This document shows positions 27,896 through 37,451 of a stretch of DNA of 64,000 nt, piece by piece. The position numbers were made by a program, and so were the translations under genes. Within the stretch, counting starts at the first letter, position 1. Each line of letters starts with the position of its first letter. This DNA is from Bizionia argentinensis JUB59 (lineage in GTDB: Bacteria; Bacteroidota; Bacteroidia; Flavobacteriales; Flavobacteriaceae), in the NCBI RefSeq assembly GCF_000224335.1, contig NZ_AFXZ01000002.1:62001-126000 (forward strand), read 5' to 3'. A model generated the notes under the pieces. It was not told where the DNA came from and made no database searches. It saw only the letters and a program-made list of their open reading frames with translations.

Positions 27896-27976
27896 CCGCT
27901 GGAAAAAACAGCCTACCTTAATTTTTTTTATAAAGAAGAATTTCAAAAACGGCAAAGAATATTAATTAAAAGAGAG

Positions 27977-27990
27977 CCCACTTTCGTGGG
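27977..27990 (+). other. hairpin just before the ychF start
   Basis: CCCAC-TTTC-GTGGG, five G/C-rich pairs with a four-base loop, ends eight bases before the ychF ATG. In this position it could hide or display the ribosome-binding region. Confidence 0.45.
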
Positions 27991-27998
27991 GAATTTAT

Positions 27999-29093
27999 AT
28001 GAAAGCAGGCATCGTAGGATTACCAAACGTCGGGAAGTCGACTCTATTCAATTGTTTATCAAATGCTAAAGCGCAAAGTGCTAACTTTCCGTTTTGTACC
28101 ATAGAACCAAATATTGGTGTGGTAAACGTGCCAGATCCAAGACTTGAAAAGTTGGAGACCTTGGTGAATCCTGAACGTGTTTTGCCTGCTACTGTTGAGA
28201 TTGTTGATATTGCTGGTTTAGTAAAAGGAGCGAGTAAAGGAGAAGGTCTTGGAAATCAATTCCTAGCTAATATACGTGAAACGGATGCTATTTTGCACGT
28301 TTTGCGTTGCTTTGATGACGATAATATTATTCATGTTGATGGAAACATAAATCCTATCCGCGATAAAGAAACTATTGATATAGAATTGCAGCTAAAAGAC
28401 CTGGAAACCGTTGATAAAAAACTAGAAAAAGTTAAACGTGCTGCGAAAACAGGAAATAAAGAAGCTCAAAAAGAAGAAGCTGTTTTATTAAAAATTAAAT
28501 CAGGTTTAGAATCTGGTATTTCGGTTCGTGCTTTGGAGTTTTCGGAAGATGAAGATATAGATTTTGTAAAACCAAGTCAATTTATTACAGACAAACCAGT
28601 TATGTATGTTTGTAATGTGGACGAGGCTTCAGCAACTTCAGGAAACGCCTATGTGGATCTCGTTCGCGAAGCTGTAAAAGACGAAAATGCTGAAGTTTTA
28701 GTATTAGCAGTTGGAACAGAAGCAGATATTAATGAGTTAGACGACTACGAAGAGCGCCAAATGTTTTTATCTGATATAGGTTTAGAAGAGCCGGGTGCAG
28801 CAAAATTAATTCGTTCAGCTTATAAATTATTGAATCTACAAACCTATTTTACCGCAGGTGTTAAAGAAGTTCGCGCATGGACAGTTGATGTTGGTGCAAC
28901 CGCTCCGCAAGCAGCCGGTGTAATCCATACTGATTTTGAAAAAGGCTTTATTCGTGCCGAGGTCATTGCGTACGATGATTTTGTACACTTTGGTAGCGAA
29001 GCTAAAGTAAAAGAAGCAGGAAAAATGCGCGTGGAAGGGAAGAATTATATCGTTAAAGATGGCGATGTGATGCACTTCTTATTTAATGTGTAA
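27999..29093 (+). CDS. ychF: redox-regulated ATPase YchF (OLA1/Obg family)
   Basis: A 364-residue Obg-type P-loop NTPase. G1 is [10 protein letters not shown]3 is [18 protein letters not shown]; the canonical G4 NKxD is replaced by a CNVDE-type segment, as expected for YchF, which prefers ATP. A coiled-coil region lies around residues 130-175 and the C-terminal TGS domain carries [12 protein letters not shown]-like and KGFIRAEV motifs. It binds ribosomes and is linked to stress responses in studied bacteria. A hairpin and a longer inverted repeat lie in its leader. Confidence 0.97.
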   Translation: MKAGIVGLPNVGKSTLFNCLSNAKAQSANFPFCTIEPNIGVVNVPDPRLEKLETLVNPERVLPATVEIVDIAGLVKGASKGEGLGNQFLANIRETDAILHVLRCFDDDNIIHVDGNINPIRDKETIDIELQLKDLETVDKKLEKVKRAAKTGNKEAQKEEAVLLKIKSGLESGISVRALEFSEDEDIDFVKPSQFITDKPVMYVCNVDEASATSGNAYVDLVREAVKDENAEVLVLAVGTEADINELDDYEERQMFLSDIGLEEPGAAKLIRSAYKLLNLQTYFTAGVKEVRAWTVDVGATAPQAAGVIHTDFEKGFIRAEVIAYDDFVHFGSEAKVKEAGKMRVEGKNYIVKDGDVMHFLFNV

Positions 29094-29364
29094 TTTATTG
29101 TTTAGGAGTAAAGTTGTATGATTTGAAGCTAGTTGAAAAGTGAATGAAACCTTTTTAGACTATAAATAATTTTAAGCAATTATTATGTTGGGAGCCTTCT
29201 GAAATCCATAAACTTTAAACATTGCAATGGGAAGTGGCAAGAGCGTATAAAATACATGCTTGATTTTCATTTCTTATTTAATTTAATTTCAAGATTAAGT
29301 TTATATATTTTATAGAAGCTTCATAAAAAAGAATTATATTTAACTACAAAATTCAAAAATAGTC

Positions 29365-29529
29365 ATGGGTAAAAAACTTCTAATTTTTATATTGATTGCT
29401 ATTGTAGCATTTGTTTTATTGGTATATGTGTTTAAAATTGTACTCATAACGGCCTTAATTATTTCTGCAGTCATCATTATTGCTCCATTGCTGTATTTTG
29501 CGTTTCTCGCAGGAAAATCTCAAGATTAA
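29365..29529 (+). CDS. 54-residue two-helix membrane protein
   Basis: A short reading frame encoding a protein that begins MGKKLLIFILIAIVAFVL and ends FAFLAGKSQD. Two hydrophobic helices (about residues 5-22 and 25-48) are joined by a short FK turn; charges sit only at the ends. The composition is far from random for AT-rich non-coding DNA, and a stop follows directly. It stands alone between ychF and the long gap before parE. Small membrane proteins of this kind are common but rarely annotated. Function unknown. Confidence 0.6.
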   Translation: MGKKLLIFILIAIVAFVLLVYVFKIVLITALIISAVIIIAPLLYFAFLAGKSQD

Positions 29530-30268
29530 ATGGCCATTAAAAATCAGTGAAATAGTATTGATTTAAAAGCATTAGAATAATTTTTAGTTTTAAAATCAAA
29601 GATATAAGTTTCTTTATTAGGCGTAAACTTATCTAATGCCATTTAGAGGATTACGGAAATTAAAATCCGGTTTTCCTATAATATTGAGATATAGAAATTA
29701 AACTGATTTAATTGCAATACGCTTAATCCATTTTCACATCATCTAAATAGATCTAGACTGTTTTGAGACATCATGACATGTTAATTTTTATGTTACATTC
29801 TTAAAATGTTGGTACAAAAAGCATTTTCATGTAAAATGTATTTTTAAAAAAACCTTGAAGATGAATGATTTGATTATATGCGTAATTCACAATATATTAT
29901 AGTGAACTTTAAAAATAATCCTATTTGATTCATTATAATCACTTATAGTTGAAAGCGTTTTAGGAATTTTAAATCCATATTCAAGAACATTTTATTTTCG
30001 AAGAAGGAAATCAAGAATGAGGAATAAATCTTAATTCAATCGCCTTGTGGAATTTTGGACAAATTCGATAAAATATTATTATTGAAATCTTTAATGGCTA
30101 GTTAATTAATAACTGTAAATTATTATTTTTTTAAAATTATCTGATATTTACAAATAAGTTAACGTTCTCAACAACATGTCATTTTTATTGTTAATTACTT
30201 TACATGTTTGGGGTTTCATTTTTTCAATCGAAACCTTATATTAGCCACATATCCTAAACCACCATTTT
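29530..30268. other. 740-base AT-rich gap before parE
   Basis: The longest stretch without a gene. No reading frame of 60 codons or more exists on either strand. I see one eight-bp inverted repeat (ATAAGTTT 29604-29611 / AAACTTAT 29625-29632) and no convincing promoter for parE. It may hold an untranslated leader or a decayed gene. Confidence 0.5.
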
Positions 30269-32128
30269 ATGTCCCAAGAAACCAAATATACCGAAGATAA
30301 CATCCGTTCGCTGGACTGGAAAGAGCATATTCGTATGCGTCCTGGTATGTATATTGGAAAATTGGGGGATGGCTCTTCGGCAGATGATGGAATTTACATT
30401 CTAATTAAAGAAGTACTGGATAACTCCATTGATGAGTACGTCATGGGAGCTGGAAAAACTATTGAGATTTCTATTCAAGGAAACAAAGTTACTGTTCGCG
30501 ATTATGGTCGTGGAATTCCATTAGGGAAAGTAGTTGATGTAGTTTCTAAAATGAATACTGGTGGAAAATACGATAGTAAAGCTTTTAAAAAGTCGGTTGG
30601 ATTAAACGGGGTTGGTACCAAAGCGGTAAATGCACTATCTAGCTTTTTTAGGGTTGAATCTACTCGAGATAATAAATCAGCTTCGGCAGAGTTTTCACAA
30701 GGAAATCTTACCGACCAGGATTTACTAGACGATACGTCGCGCCGCAAAGGGACTAAAGTTTCATTTGTTCCAGATGAGGCAATTTTTAAGAAGTACAAAT
30801 ATCGCAATGAGTATATCATTAAAATGCTTAAAAACTATGTATACCTAAACACAGGTTTAACTATCGTTTTTAATGGCGAGAAATACTTTAGTGAAAACGG
30901 ATTGAAGGATTTATTAGCAGATAACTCCAATGCTAACGATATCTTGTATCCAATTATTCACTTAAAAGGCGAAGATATTGAAGTTGCATTAACACATAGT
31001 AAAACCCAATATAGCGAAGAATATCATTCGTTTGTTAACGGACAAAACACCACACAGGGAGGAACGCATTTATTAGCTTTCCGAGAAGCGTTGGTAAAAA
31101 CTATTCGTGAATTTTACAATAAGAATTTTGACGCATCCGATATTCGGAAGTCTGTTGTTTCCGCTGTTTCAATTAAGGTTATGGAACCTATTTTTGAAAG
31201 TCAGACGAAAACCAAGTTAGGGTCCACAGACATGGGAGGTGAATTGCCTACCGTGAGAACCTATATAAACGATTTCTTAAAAAATAATTTAGATAATTTT
31301 CTTCACAAGAATCCTGAAACGGCCGATAAGATTCAGCGTAAAATTTTACAAGCGGAACGCGAGCGTAAGGAATTGTCAGGAATTAGAAAGTTAGCGAAAG
31401 ATCGTGCTAAAAAAGCGAGTCTTCATAACAAAAAATTACGCGATTGCCGTGTTCACTTTGGCGATATTAAACATGCTAGAAATTTAGAATCCACCTTATT
31501 TATTACCGAGGGTGATTCAGCTTCTGGAAGTATTACTAAATCAAGAGATGTAAATACACAAGCTGTTTTTAGTTTAAAAGGGAAACCATTAAACAGTTAC
31601 GGATTAAGTAAGAAAATTGTTTATGAAAACGAAGAATTCAATTTACTCCAAGCTGCTTTAAATATAGAAGAATCCATAGAGGATTTACGTTACAACAACG
31701 TCGTAATTGCAACGGATGCCGATGTGGATGGAATGCATATTCGCTTGTTATTAATTACGTTTTTCTTACAATTTTTTCCGGAATTGATAAAAGAAGGTCA
31801 TTTGTATATTTTGCAAACACCTTTGTTTCGTGTTCGAAATAAGAAAAAAACTATTTATTGTTATTCTGAAGAAGAAAGAAGAAATGCACTAGAAGAACTT
31901 AAGCCGAAACCTGAAATTACCCGATTTAAAGGACTTGGTGAAATTTCTCCAGATGAATTTCAGCATTTTATTGGTGATAATATTCGTTTAGACCCTGTTA
32001 TGCTTGACGATAATATGTCCATCGAAGATTTATTAAGTTTCTATATGGGGAAAAATACGCCGGATAGACAAGAATTCATTATTAACAATTTAAAAGTTGA
32101 ATTGGATATTGTTGAAGAAGTGAAATGA
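30269..32128 (+). CDS. parE: DNA topoisomerase IV subunit B
   Basis: A 619-residue GHKL-type topoisomerase subunit that binds and hydrolyses ATP to drive strand passage. The ATP site shows [16 protein letters not shown] and [14 protein letters not shown]. The TOPRIM domain has TEGDSASGS and [10 protein letters not shown], which hold the metal ions. Length and the compact C terminus fit ParE rather than the longer GyrB, and parC lies downstream. The stop overlaps the next start (ATGA). Confidence 0.96.
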   Translation: MSQETKYTEDNIRSLDWKEHIRMRPGMYIGKLGDGSSADDGIYILIKEVLDNSIDEYVMGAGKTIEISIQGNKVTVRDYGRGIPLGKVVDVVSKMNTGGKYDSKAFKKSVGLNGVGTKAVNALSSFFRVESTRDNKSASAEFSQGNLTDQDLLDDTSRRKGTKVSFVPDEAIFKKYKYRNEYIIKMLKNYVYLNTGLTIVFNGEKYFSENGLKDLLADNSNANDILYPIIHLKGEDIEVALTHSKTQYSEEYHSFVNGQNTTQGGTHLLAFREALVKTIREFYNKNFDASDIRKSVVSAVSIKVMEPIFESQTKTKLGSTDMGGELPTVRTYINDFLKNNLDNFLHKNPETADKIQRKILQAERERKELSGIRKLAKDRAKKASLHNKKLRDCRVHFGDIKHARNLESTLFITEGDSASGSITKSRDVNTQAVFSLKGKPLNSYGLSKKIVYENEEFNLLQAALNIEESIEDLRYNNVVIATDADVDGMHIRLLLITFFLQFFPELIKEGHLYILQTPLFRVRNKKKTIYCYSEEERRNALEELKPKPEITRFKGLGEISPDEFQHFIGDNIRLDPVMLDDNMSIEDLLSFYMGKNTPDRQEFIINNLKVELDIVEEVK

Positions 32129-32604
32129 GAACGAGTAATTATAAAGTAAAAAACATTATTATATCAGTATATTTTGTACTAATAATGTTTGCAGTCTTTT
32201 TACTAATACTATTTAATACTTTTGGAGATATTGAAAATAATTCATTTACTTCAACTTTCATTATTTGGTTTATTTTTATTGCCTTATTTTTTCTAGTTCA
32301 TTTTATTTCAAAATATTTTGAATATGATAGTGATGGTCTAAAAGTAACAGTTAAAAACAAAGGACTGTTAATCTCTGAATATTTTAATTATAGAGAACAT
32401 ACGGTAACATTTAAAAAATCAAGATTAGTTGATTTTAAAATGAATAATTATATCATTTATAAAGAATTGGTGCTTTTTATAGGGAATAAAAAGGACCATC
32501 ATATCAATAAAGAACGTTTTAATATCACTTTAGTAACACAAAAGAAACGTAAATTTATACGTCATTCTTTAATTAAAATGATAAAAAACAATAGTAAAGA
32601 ATAG
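32125..32604 (+). CDS. membrane protein inserted between parE and parC
   Basis: A 159-residue protein with two transmembrane segments (about residues 10-32 and 42-65) and a basic cytoplasmic domain of about 95 residues with beta-strand character ([21 protein letters not shown]). Its ATG overlaps the parE stop by four bases and parC begins five bases after its stop, so all three are translated from one message. I do not recognise the family. A link to DNA topology is suggested only by position; the fold looks like a small PH-like membrane-anchored domain, which is a guess. Confidence 0.8.
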   Translation: MRTSNYKVKNIIISVYFVLIMFAVFLLILFNTFGDIENNSFTSTFIIWFIFIALFFLVHFISKYFEYDSDGLKVTVKNKGLLISEYFNYREHTVTFKKSRLVDFKMNNYIIYKELVLFIGNKKDHHINKERFNITLVTQKKRKFIRHSLIKMIKNNSKE

Positions 32605-32609
32605 AGTTA

Positions 32610-35237
32610 ATGAGCGACGAAATCAACGAAAACCTACCAGAACCAGAGGAAACTAAAGAAACCATTACCAGAATTACTGGTATGTATAAAGATTGGTTTT
32701 TAGATTATGCATCCTATGTAATTTTAGAGCGAGCGGTTCCTGCTATTGAAGATGGTTTTAAACCAGTTCAAAGACGAATCATGCATTCCATGAAGGATTT
32801 GGATGACGGCCGTTACAATAAAGTAGCCAATATTGTTGGACATACCATGCAATATCACCCACACGGTGATGCCAGTATTGCGGATGCTATGGTACAAATT
32901 GGACAAAAGGATTTGTTAATTGATACGCAAGGAAACTGGGGTAATATTCTTACAGGCGATAGCGCCGCAGCTGCTCGTTATATTGAAGCGCGTATTTCCA
33001 AATTTGGTTTAGAGGTTGTTTTTAATCCAAAAATTACAGAATGGCAAGCAAGTTATGATGGGCGTCGGAAAGAACCGGTAAATTTACCTGTTATGTTTCC
33101 GCTTTTGTTAGCACAAGGAGGTGAAGGTATTGCCGTAGGTTTATCTACAAAAATTTTACCTCATAACTTTATAGAGTTGATTGAAGCTTCCATTAAACAT
33201 TTAAATGGTAAAAGTTTTACCATATATCCAGATTTTCCAACGGCTGGAATTGCTGATGTTTCTGATTATAAAGATGGTCTTCGTGGTGGTCGTGTTCGTG
33301 TTCGTGCTAAAATTTCCCAATTCGATAAAAATACGCTCGTTATAAATGAAATTCCATTTGGAACGAATACATCTTCGCTAATTGATTCGATTTTAAAAGC
33401 CAATGACAAAGGCAAAATTAAAATTAAGAAAATTGAAGACAACACCGCTGCTAATGTGGAGATATTGGTTCATTTACCAGGCGGTATTTCGCCAGATAAA
33501 ACCATTGATGCCTTATATGCTTTTACGAGTTGTGAATCGTCAATTTCCCCTTTAGGATGCGTCATTGAAGATAATAAGCCGCTATTTGTAGGTGTTTCCG
33601 AAATGTTGCGCCGTTCAACCGATAATACTGTTCAGCTTCTAAAAAGAGAATTAGAAATCCGTTTGGGTGAATTTGAGGAACAATGGCATTTTGCATCTTT
33701 AGAGCGGATTTTTATTGAAAACCGTATCTATCGTGATATTGAAGAGGAAGAAACTTGGGAAGGTGTTATAAAAGCGATCGATAAAGGGTTGCAACCACAT
33801 ATAAAACATTTAAAACGTCCCATTACTGAAGATGATATTGTAAGATTAACAGAAATTCGTATTAAACGTATTTCTAAATTCGATATTGATAAAGCGCAAC
33901 AAAAAATTGATGCTTTAGAAGATCAGATAGCAGAAGTTAAACATCATTTAGCGAATTTAATTGCCTACGCTATTGCATATTTTGAACGTCTTAAAAAGGA
34001 ATATGGTGCAGGAAAAGAACGCAAAACAGAAATTCGTGCTTTTGAGGATGTAGATGCTACAAAAGTTGTTATTAGAAATACAAAATTATACGTAAATAGA
34101 GAAGAGGGCTTTATTGGAACATCTCTTAAAAAGGATGAATATGTTTGTGACTGTTCTGATATTGATGATATTATTGTTTTTACCAACGATGGTAAAATGA
34201 TGGTCACTAAAGTGGATTCAAAAATCTTTATTGGTAAGGATATTATTCACGTGGATGTATTCAAAAAGAAAGATAAACGCACCATTTATAATATGATGTA
34301 TCGCGATGGTAAAAATGGACCGTCTTATATAAAACGTTTTGCGGTTACTTCCATGACGCGCGATAAGGAGTATGATATGACCAATGGTTCCAAAAGCTCC
34401 AAACTTTGGTATTTTTCAGCCAATCCGAATGGCGAGGCCGAAGTTGTAACGGTTTATTTGCGTCAGGTTGGCAGCGTTAAAAAACTAAAATGGGATATTG
34501 ATTTTGCTGATATTATTATAAAAGGGCGCGGTTCTAAAGGAAACGTCGTTACTAAACATGCCATTAAAAAAGTAGAGCTGAAAGAAAGAGGGGTCTCGAC
34601 ATTAAAACCACGCAAAATTTGGTTTGATAATAACGTAAAACGTTTAAACGTTGATGGGCGGGGTGAATTAGTTGGAGAATTTAGAGGTGAAGACAGGATT
34701 TTAATAATAACGCAAACCGGTTTTATAAAAACTATTGTACCAGAAGTCACCACACATTTCGATAATGATATGATTGTTATGGAGAAGTGGATTCCTAAAA
34801 AACCAATATCAGCTATTTATTTTGATGGCGAAAAAGAACGGTATTATGTCAAGCGCTTCTTAGTTGAAAATGAAAGTCGTGAGGAATTGTTTATTTCTGA
34901 TCATGAAAACTCACAATTAGAAATCGTTTCCACCGATTGGAAGCCTATGGCCGATGTTGAATTTGTAAAAGAGCGCGGAAAGGACCGAAAAGATAATTTA
35001 GAAGTGAATTTAGAAGAATTCATTTCCGTGAAAGGAATTACAGCTTTAGGAAATCAACTTACCAAAGATAAGGTGAAGCAAATTGACTTGTTGGAATCAT
35101 TGCCTTATGAAGCGCCAGAAGAAATTCCTGCCGAAGAATTAGATGTGGTTGATGAAACTGAAGTGAATTCTGAAAGCTCCGATGAGACAAGTGAAGATTC
35201 AGGAAAAGAGGATAATAGTCAGTCTACACTTTTCTAA
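32610..35237 (+). CDS. parC: DNA topoisomerase IV subunit A
   Basis: An 875-residue DNA breakage-reunion subunit. The catalytic Tyr124 is in AAAARYIEARI. The quinolone-determining segment reads YHPHGDASIADA, so Ala88 occupies the place of E. coli GyrA Ser83/ParC Ser80 and Asp92 that of GyrA Asp87. A coiled coil (about residues 430-470) precedes a C-terminal beta-propeller region, and the tail after residue 835 is acidic (EELDVVDETEVNSESSDETS). Third gene of the parE operon. Assigned ParC from pairing with ParE. Confidence 0.95.
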   Translation: MSDEINENLPEPEETKETITRITGMYKDWFLDYASYVILERAVPAIEDGFKPVQRRIMHSMKDLDDGRYNKVANIVGHTMQYHPHGDASIADAMVQIGQKDLLIDTQGNWGNILTGDSAAAARYIEARISKFGLEVVFNPKITEWQASYDGRRKEPVNLPVMFPLLLAQGGEGIAVGLSTKILPHNFIELIEASIKHLNGKSFTIYPDFPTAGIADVSDYKDGLRGGRVRVRAKISQFDKNTLVINEIPFGTNTSSLIDSILKANDKGKIKIKKIEDNTAANVEILVHLPGGISPDKTIDALYAFTSCESSISPLGCVIEDNKPLFVGVSEMLRRSTDNTVQLLKRELEIRLGEFEEQWHFASLERIFIENRIYRDIEEEETWEGVIKAIDKGLQPHIKHLKRPITEDDIVRLTEIRIKRISKFDIDKAQQKIDALEDQIAEVKHHLANLIAYAIAYFERLKKEYGAGKERKTEIRAFEDVDATKVVIRNTKLYVNREEGFIGTSLKKDEYVCDCSDIDDIIVFTNDGKMMVTKVDSKIFIGKDIIHVDVFKKKDKRTIYNMMYRDGKNGPSYIKRFAVTSMTRDKEYDMTNGSKSSKLWYFSANPNGEAEVVTVYLRQVGSVKKLKWDIDFADIIIKGRGSKGNVVTKHAIKKVELKERGVSTLKPRKIWFDNNVKRLNVDGRGELVGEFRGEDRILIITQTGFIKTIVPEVTTHFDNDMIVMEKWIPKKPISAIYFDGEKERYYVKRFLVENESREELFISDHENSQLEIVSTDWKPMADVEFVKERGKDRKDNLEVNLEEFISVKGITALGNQLTKDKVKQIDLLESLPYEAPEEIPAEELDVVDETEVNSESSDETSEDSGKEDNSQSTLF

Positions 35238-35246
35238 AAATATATA

Positions 35247-35405
35247 TTACTTTCTAAAATGGGACGATGCTCCTAATAAAAAAGCTAAAACACCGCCAAT
35301 TATACATGCGTAATAAATGGTAGGTGTTTTATCTTTAAAGAAAATAGAGGCTAATATTAATCCTGTAGAAATAAGGTATAAAGCTTTTGGATTTATTTTT
35401 TTCAT
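35247..35405 (-). CDS. 52-residue membrane protein
   Basis: A short minus-strand frame encoding MKKINPKALYLISTGLILAS and a second hydrophobic stretch ending GGVLAFLLGASSHFRK. Two helices flank a short KDKTP turn, with positive ends. It starts with a proper ATG, runs to TAA at 35247 and lies downstream of terC on the same strand (74 bases), so it may be a third cistron of that unit. It converges with parC, ten bases from its stop. Function unknown. Confidence 0.6.
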   Translation of the reverse strand: MKKINPKALYLISTGLILASIFFKDKTPTIYYACIIGGVLAFLLGASSHFRK

Positions 35406-35479
35406 AGATTTCAATTTTAAACTAAAAACGACGATTTACAACGATAAAATAAGGCGCTTGTAAATCTTCGTTTATACTG

Positions 35480-36274
35480 TTATTTATTTTTTTTCTTTTT
35501 GGCTATTCGGAAGTTTAAAAACTCTACAAATAAAGAAAAGGTAATGGCAAAATACAAATAACCTTTTGGAATAGCACCAACTGCATTTCCGAAAAATTTA
35601 GCTCCCGATAAATGTGCGGCTTCTGTAATAAGCATGAAGCCAATTAATATTAAAAAGGCTAAACCTAATAATTGAACACTGGGATGCGAGTCAATAAATT
35701 TTCTAATGGGATTAGCAAAACCTATCATAATTCCAATAGATATAACCACAGCAATAATCATTAGTACTAAATTGTAATTATGATTTTCATGCAAACCATT
35801 TGTCATTCCCACGGCTGTAAGAATAGAGTCTATGGAAAAAATAAAATCGATAATCATAATTTGAACAATTGCTTGCTTTAACGATTTAATTTTCCTGCCT
35901 TTTACTTCATTCTCATCATGAGAGGGGTCTTCTACTTTTTCGCGAATTTCCGATGTACTTTTATATATTAAAAATAAGCCGCCACCAAATAAAATTATCG
36001 CTTGCCAGCTTATTCCTATCTGAAGCCAGCTGCTATCAAAAGTGTAAAAGGGTTCTGATAAACCTACTAGAAAACTCACAAAAAATAAGAGAACAATTCT
36101 TTGTAACATGGCAGCTATCAAACCTATATTAGTAGCCTTATTCCGTTGGCTTTCAGGTAACTTATTAGCAGCGATAGATATAAAAACAATATTATCAATA
36201 CCTAGAATTATTTCAAGGAATGTTAACGTTAAAAGTGCCATGATGGCATCGCTGGTCAATAAGAAATCTAACAT
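35480..36274 (-). CDS. TerC family integral membrane protein
   Basis: A 264-residue protein with seven to eight transmembrane segments. The TerC hallmark motifs are present: LEIILGIDNIVF in helix 2 and IIDFIFSIDSILTAVG in a middle helix, each with conserved acidic residues inside the membrane, implying metal or cation handling. In other bacteria TerC relatives export manganese or load metal onto secreted enzymes, or give tellurite resistance. It starts one base after the lipoprotein stop, so the two are co-translated. The role here is not known. Confidence 0.93.
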   Translation of the reverse strand: MLDFLLTSDAIMALLTLTFLEIILGIDNIVFISIAANKLPESQRNKATNIGLIAAMLQRIVLLFFVSFLVGLSEPFYTFDSSWLQIGISWQAIILFGGGLFLIYKSTSEIREKVEDPSHDENEVKGRKIKSLKQAIVQIMIIDFIFSIDSILTAVGMTNGLHENHNYNLVLMIIAVVISIGIMIGFANPIRKFIDSHPSVQLLGLAFLILIGFMLITEAAHLSGAKFFGNAVGAIPKGYLYFAITFSLFVEFLNFRIAKKKKNK

Positions 36275-36275
36275 A

Positions 36276-36644
36276 TTAGTTTATGCGTTTGGCCGATCCT
36301 TTTTGTTTTGTTTTTTCTCCAACATAGGAATATTCAAAGGTGTAAGTGGAATCGGTGGTTGTTAAAATCTTCAAATGAATATCCTTCTGCTCCTGCATGT
36401 TTTTAGGGTTAATGGTTCTAAAAACCACTTCACAATCATTTATCCAACGTACTGTCGTCGAATCAACATGTCCTTGATAGGTTTCTATCTGTATGTCCTT
36501 CGTTCTGGTAAATACGGAATTATAGGTGGAGTCGTTAATAGTAATTTCACTACTAAAAGTTCCTGTTTGGTAATCGGTGCATTGGCGCTCTATTTGGTAG
36601 CAGCTTACAAAAAGTACAAACAAGAGGCAAAGTAAGAGTTTCAT
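36276..36644 (-). CDS. small lipoprotein, related to the frameshifted gene at 14.6 kb
   Basis: A 122-residue lipoprotein with signal MKLLLCLLFVLFVSC (lipobox LFVSC) and a mature part with a conserved layout: CTDYQTGTF, then KDIQIETYQG, then VRWINDCEVVFR and FEYSYVGEKT. The layout aligns with the body of the interrupted gene at 14632-15011 (KNGTF, NTQIEKSNG, VEWITDYKYELK), so both belong to one small family. It is one base upstream of terC. Periplasmic side of a membrane is expected; function unknown. Confidence 0.82.
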   Translation of the reverse strand: MKLLLCLLFVLFVSCYQIERQCTDYQTGTFSSEITINDSTYNSVFTRTKDIQIETYQGHVDSTTVRWINDCEVVFRTINPKNMQEQKDIHLKILTTTDSTYTFEYSYVGEKTKQKGSAKRIN

Positions 36645-36748
36645 AATGGATGATTTGAATAGTTGGTGTTTTAAACAAAATTAAGAAACATTACGGTATT
36701 GCCATCGAACTTAAGAATGAATTATTAAAAAAATAAAATTAACAATTT

Positions 36749-37177
36749 TTAATTATTGAAATTTTTAAAGGTGCCGTCTTTAAAGAAAATAACAATACGC
36801 TCAATGTCTTTATTATTATCTGTAGAAAGCTGACTTAAACTTTCAGGAATTTGAGATGATGTATTCTCAACAGATACTTTTTCTGAAGAATCTTTTAGCG
36901 GTGTTTGAAATTTTGCTTCTGACTTTAAGTTTTGAATAGGAGCATCTTCTAATTTTGGAAATACTCCTTTACCATTTAGCAGCCAATACAATTCGACTTC
37001 AGGAAAGGCATCAATAATTTTTAAAACAAAATCTAAGCTTGGCTTATTTCTACCCGATAATATATGAGAAATACTTGAGCGCTGTACACCAATTTTTTCC
37101 GCGAAAGAAGAGGCACTTTCATCGAAAAATTTAATGACTTTTTCTAGTCGTTTGGAAAACTCATTGCTGTTTATCAT
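36749..37177 (-). CDS. XRE-family transcriptional regulator
   Basis: A 142-residue protein with an N-terminal helix-turn-helix (about residues 8-62: FAEKIGVQRSSISHILSGRNKPSL) and a long, Ser/Gln-rich linker, ending in IVIFFKDGTFKNFNN. This two-part form is common in flavobacteria. It is divergent from the M14-like peptidase gene. Its own promoter (TTG-23-TACATTTG on the minus strand) overlaps an inverted repeat TTACAAATGTAA that occurs again before the peptidase gene, so self-control and control of the neighbour are likely. The signal sensed is unknown. Confidence 0.88.
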   Translation of the reverse strand: MINSNEFSKRLEKVIKFFDESASSFAEKIGVQRSSISHILSGRNKPSLDFVLKIIDAFPEVELYWLLNGKGVFPKLEDAPIQNLKSEAKFQTPLKDSSEKVSVENTSSQIPESLSQLSTDNNKDIERIVIFFKDGTFKNFNN

Positions 37178-37186
37178 TGTAAACTG

Positions 37187-37198
37187 TTACTTATGTAA
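37187..37198. promoter_or_regulatory. operator-like inverted repeat 1
   Basis: TTACTTATGTAA (half-sites TTAC / GTAA) lies ten bases before the XRE gene start, 19 bases centre-to-centre from the next site. Confidence 0.45.
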
Positions 37199-37205
37199 AT
37201 TAATG

Positions 37206-37217
37206 TTACAAATGTAA
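37206..37217. promoter_or_regulatory. operator-like inverted repeat 2
   Basis: TTACAAATGTAA: TTACA and TGTAA pair across a two-base centre. It covers the -7 box (TACATTTG on the minus strand) of the XRE promoter. The same twelve bases recur at 37419. Confidence 0.55.
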
Positions 37218-37242
37218 AGATTATTTACATTAAACCCATCAA
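37209..37242 (-). promoter_or_regulatory. promoter of the XRE gene
   Basis: -33 TTG at 37242-37240 and -7 TACATTTG at 37216-37209 on the minus strand, 23 bases apart. Transcription would start about 25 bases before the start codon, over operator 1. Confidence 0.45.
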
Positions 37243-37418
37243 AAAAGTCTAAAAAACATATTTATATGTGTATTTTAGCTTTAAGTAGACCTGTGTAACT
37301 CTTTGATATAATGTTAAATACATACATTTTATAATGTTGAAGTTTTTTAGCTTATTAAGCTTATTAAATGACATATTGTACTGTATACAATACTATACAA
37401 AACAACTTGAAATTCTGT

Positions 37419-37430
37419 TTACAAATGTAA
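37419..37430. promoter_or_regulatory. operator-like inverted repeat 3
   Basis: Second exact copy of TTACAAATGTAA, placed about 14 bases upstream of the -7 box of the peptidase gene, where the -33 region would be. Further half-sites (GTAACGTAAC, TTTAC) follow up to the start codon. Confidence 0.55.
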
Positions 37431-37443
37431 ATTAGTATTTGTT

Positions 37444-37451
37444 TACCTTTG
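37444..37451 (+). promoter_or_regulatory. -7 box of the peptidase gene
   Basis: TACCTTTG matches TAnnTTTG and would give a very short leader of about 13 bases. No TTG is seen at the -33 position, which is occupied by the inverted repeat; activation or weak basal activity is possible. Confidence 0.4.

Noticed and set aside
29530-30268. Replication origin or riboswitch in the long gap
   Set aside because: No DnaA-box cluster, no recognisable aptamer structure, only AT-rich sequence with one short inverted repeat.
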